From Candidatus Poseidoniaceae archaeon (GTDB lineage Archaea; Thermoplasmatota; Poseidoniia; Poseidoniales; Poseidoniaceae): 9,162 bases of DNA. This document shows, piece after piece, positions 6,591 to 9,162 of this stretch (positions are counted from its first letter, which is position 1; every line of letters starts with the position of its first letter). The position numbers and the translations under genes are program-made. Under the pieces are notes generated by a model, which saw only the letters and a program-made list of their open reading frames with translations, did not search any database and was not told where the DNA came from. The stretch spans positions 1 through 9,162 of the forward strand of contig JAKURJ010000069.1 of the NCBI GenBank assembly GCA_022452125.1. Direction: 5' to 3'.

Positions 6591-9098
6591 ATGCGCAGAG
6601 CCTTGATTGCACTTATCCTCGTCATTGCTTTGTTTCCAATTCCTACATCAAGTGAGGTTACCGATGATGGGGGAATCATCATTGAAGAGATTCTAGTCTC
6701 TGCGTCTTCCGCGCAATACAACGGAACTGACTGGAATGGAGATGGCGACATAGGCTCATTTTCAGACCAATACATCATGATAACAAATACCGGAAATCAA
6801 TCAGTCGATATTTCAGATTGGATTCTTGATGACATTACCTCTGGTGGAAGTCCTCCATGCCGCATTGGATGGAATACTACAATCGGAGCGGGGGAAAGCA
6901 TCACCTTCTATCGAGCCAATACAGATATTGAACTCGATTATTGGGATGGCGATACAGCAACTTTGTTGAATGCCGATGGTAACCTCATTGACTCAATGAC
7001 ATATCCTGGCGAGGATTCTTGGTGGGACAAGGTATACACCATAGCAGAAAATGGCAGCCTTTGGAAGCAGGACCCAAGTCCTTCAGAGCGTCAAGGAACC
7101 TGCTTTACAGAATCCGACAATACCGTAGAGTCATACATTCTCAAAGGAAGAATCGTTACGATGACTGGACAGGGTGTCATCGATAATGGGAATCTAATGA
7201 TTGAGGAGAGTCAAATTGTTGCAGTTTGGGCAGATGGCGAAATTCCTCCGATCAACACAGATAACATCACAGTTTACGATACTGAAGCTACAATTTATCC
7301 TGGCCTAATCGATTTACACAATCACATGCATTACAACCACATTCCATTGTGGGACTTCGAAGTTCACCTTTCAGATTCGCAAAAATCAGAAGAGGGGGGT
7401 TACACAAATCGCTATCAGTGGGGCAATAATTGGGATTATGGCCCAAGCATCACTTGGATGAAGAACAACGTTCAGCAAAGAAGCAGATGGGATATGTCTG
7501 CTGAACAGATGAAGTATGCAGAAGTACAAGCGGTTGCAGGCGGCGTGACTGCTGTACAAGGCTCGCCTGGAAGTGGAACCGATGCATGGGATAGCATGCT
7601 ATCAAGAAACATTGAATTGTACAATTTCGGTCAAGACGGAATCAGCACCTGTGCAGTATGTGGTGCTGCTGATGACGATTACACAGGAAGTCATCTAATT
7701 TCACAGAACCAATCTGGCTCGCTCAATGCTTGGTTCGTACACCTTTCAGAAGGCGTGGACTCGAGCAGTAGAGCTGAGTTCGATGCACTTTGGGATAAAG
7801 GATTGATTATGGATGAAACTGTCGTAATTCACGGCACAGGTATGGACCAAAGTCAATTCAACAAGATGGGAACAACCGGTGCTGGCTTAGTTTGGTCGCC
7901 ATTCTCAAACCTAGTACTGTATGGAGATACAACCGATGTAGTCGCCGCAGATAATGCAGGAATTACAATCTCAATAGCACCTGATTGGGGACCTAGTGGA
8001 ACCAAGAACAACTTGCATGAATTGAAAGTTGCAGATATGTGGAACAGGGAAATCCTAGATGGGCATTTCTCTGATTATGAGTTGGTGCAGATGGTTACGA
8101 GCAACGCTGCTGAAATAAGCAACTGGGACGGATTTGTTGGGCAATTGGAAGCAGGAATGTACGCCGATATTGTCGTTCTTGATACATTCCATGAGAACCC
8201 TTACCGTAACATGATTGAAGCAATTGACCCTGATGTAAGACTGACAATCGTTCACGGAAAACCCGTATTCGGAGACATTGACCTAATGACTGCGATGAAG
8301 GATGACGATTGGGAATACATCAATGGTTCAGGCTTCTCAAAAGCAATCGATGTAACATCAACATCCATTGTTGAAGGAATGCAAACATGGGATGAAATTG
8401 AATCCGGATTGTCGATGGCAATGAGGAATGATTTCGACGACATCAAGGCTAACTGGGATGATGTAGATGGCATGACAGATTCTGAGATAGAAGATTGGCT
8501 TGGCACTAATTTCGACGGGGATTACAGAGACAATGTCAACCGTTTGTCCACTGTTGGCCTGGACCCAATTTACACTATTGGAGACGACAGGTTCTTCGAC
8601 GTAGTCAACCGTTCTGCTCATGCAAACTACCACATTGATATGTCCAAGTTATACGATTACTATGATGTAGAATATGACTCAAATGGTGAGCGCCCATACA
8701 AGGAAGATTCTGATTATGTTAACGAGCCACCTGTGGATGAACCAGACCCGGTCAGAGGATGCACTGATTCAAGCGCCCTCAACTATAATTCAGAAGCTGA
8801 TCAAGATGATGGTACCTGTGAGTATGAAGTCACAACCCCGGGCGACAATCAGGATAATGACGCTACTGGCGATGATACATGTGTTGGCATCTGTGATGAA
8901 GATACAAGTGAGAATGCCCAGTCGGATGAATCAGATCCTGTCTTTGTTCTTACAGTTGTGATGGTACTCATTTTCATTGCTGCAATAACGGCAATCTTTG
9001 TATTCAAAGATAGTGAAATCGCCAAGGAAACCGAACATGAGGAAAGTACTGATGCGTTCATTCCTGAACTACCGCCACTTGAGCCGCCTAAGGATTAG
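6591..9098 (+). CDS. surface-anchored amidohydrolase with lamin-tail and Cys-rich domains
   Basis: An 835-residue multidomain exported protein. Order of parts: Sec signal peptide (MRRALIALILVIALFPIPTSS, roughly 1-21); lamin-tail domain (about 29-170, with IIIEEILV and VDISDWILDD), a beta-sandwich common in secreted proteins; metal-dependent amidohydrolase (about 180-560); a helical acidic region; a Cys-rich GCTDSSALNYN module (C724 to C743) and further cysteines at 764 and 768; a membrane helix (about 784-805); and a charged, proline-rich tail. Predicted metal ligands are H243 and H245 (LHNH), H384 (VHLSE), H414 (VIHG) and D465 (APDW), the full set for the ATZ/TRZ/cytosine-deaminase branch; WSPFSNLVLYG is also typical of it. 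These enzymes hydrolyse C-N bonds in cyclic amides or deaminate rings; the substrate here is unknown. The catalytic part should face outside. ATG 6591 is preferred to GTG 6567 because it gives a clean signal peptide. No Shine-Dalgarno is seen. Confidence 0.88.
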   Translation: MRRALIALILVIALFPIPTSSEVTDDGGIIIEEILVSASSAQYNGTDWNGDGDIGSFSDQYIMITNTGNQSVDISDWILDDITSGGSPPCRIGWNTTIGAGESITFYRANTDIELDYWDGDTATLLNADGNLIDSMTYPGEDSWWDKVYTIAENGSLWKQDPSPSERQGTCFTESDNTVESYILKGRIVTMTGQGVIDNGNLMIEESQIVAVWADGEIPPINTDNITVYDTEATIYPGLIDLHNHMHYNHIPLWDFEVHLSDSQKSEEGGYTNRYQWGNNWDYGPSITWMKNNVQQRSRWDMSAEQMKYAEVQAVAGGVTAVQGSPGSGTDAWDSMLSRNIELYNFGQDGISTCAVCGAADDDYTGSHLISQNQSGSLNAWFVHLSEGVDSSSRAEFDALWDKGLIMDETVVIHGTGMDQSQFNKMGTTGAGLVWSPFSNLVLYGDTTDVVAADNAGITISIAPDWGPSGTKNNLHELKVADMWNREILDGHFSDYELVQMVTSNAAEISNWDGFVGQLEAGMYADIVVLDTFHENPYRNMIEAIDPDVRLTIVHGKPVFGDIDLMTAMKDDDWEYINGSGFSKAIDVTSTSIVEGMQTWDEIESGLSMAMRNDFDDIKANWDDVDGMTDSEIEDWLGTNFDGDYRDNVNRLSTVGLDPIYTIGDDRFFDVVNRSAHANYHIDMSKLYDYYDVEYDSNGERPYKEDSDYVNEPPVDEPDPVRGCTDSSALNYNSEADQDDGTCEYEVTTPGDNQDNDATGDDTCVGICDEDTSENAQSDESDPVFVLTVVMVLIFIAAITAIFVFKDSEIAKETEHEESTDAFIPELPPLEPPKD

Positions 9099-9162
9099 AC
9101 TAAATCCCAAATTGGCCCTTCAGCAGTATCGGTCACGACTACGCCCAAGGATGCTAACTCAT
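9095..9162 (-). CDS. cysS: probable cysteinyl-tRNA synthetase, last 21 codons (rest outside window)
   Basis: Read on the minus strand from the right edge, the frame gives ELASLGVVVTDTAEGPIWDLV and then TAA (9095-9097). This resembles the end of CysS, where a helix (RDxLAxxG) leads into a short strand and turn of the form (V/I)xLEDTPxGTxW; E. coli and Bacillus CysS end in the same way. CysS is the cytoplasmic class I synthetase that charges tRNA-Cys. The TAA shares two base pairs with the TAG of the convergent amidohydrolase gene, so the tails overlap. The call rests on 21 residues, but the D-T-x-x-G-x-x-W spacing is distinctive. Catalytic and zinc-binding motifs lie beyond the window. Confidence 0.6.
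   Translation of the reverse strand, partial: ELASLGVVVTDTAEGPIWDLV

Overview
The window looks like a piece of a planktonic marine archaeal genome, most likely Marine Group II/III Euryarchaeota (Poseidoniales or relatives). This placement is inferred from protein style, without a database search. The pointers are an archaeal/eukaryal-type isoleucyl-tRNA synthetase C-terminus, a helix-hairpin-helix MutS-family ATPase, very tight gene packing, and exported proteins with acidic linkers, lamin-tail and Cys-rich GCTD...NYN modules. Base composition looks close to 45% GC by eye and uniform, so nothing marks an inserted island.

Layout, left to right. (1) 1-1284 (+): C-terminal part of ileS, cut by the window edge. 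(2) 1286-2677 (+): an exported BNR/Asp-box beta-propeller-like protein, one base after ileS and probably co-transcribed with it. (3) 2678-2758: a short intergenic region with three AGTGAA copies and an inverted TTCACT copy. (4) 2759-4681 (+): an HhH-MutS-family ATPase resembling the archaeal MutS2/MutS5 group, without an Smr domain. (5) 4682-6487 (-): a lipoprotein serine peptidase/esterase of the S15 (X-Pro dipeptidyl-peptidase, CocE/NonD) family. It is convergent with the MutS gene and has no spacer. Its reading frame is intact except for one in-frame TAG, which lies exactly at the codon for the catalytic serine. (6) 6488-6590: a divergent promoter region. (7) 6591-9098 (+): a cell-surface amidohydrolase with a signal peptide, lamin-tail domain, metal-dependent amidohydrolase barrel, Cys-rich module and C-terminal membrane anchor. 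(8) 9095-9162 (-): the last 21 codons of what looks like cysS, whose stop codon overlaps that of the amidohydrolase.

No stretch longer than about 100 bases lacks a gene. I see no RNA genes, CRISPR arrays, insertion sequences or attachment sites. Functionally the window is a housekeeping backbone (two aminoacyl-tRNA synthetases and a DNA-repair or recombination ATPase) with three exported proteins between. The exported peptidase and amidohydrolase fit a heterotroph that degrades peptides or other organic nitrogen at its surface. The most striking feature is the amber codon at the peptidase nucleophile. It is either a very recent inactivation, a population variant or sequencing error, or (least likely) a recoding event.
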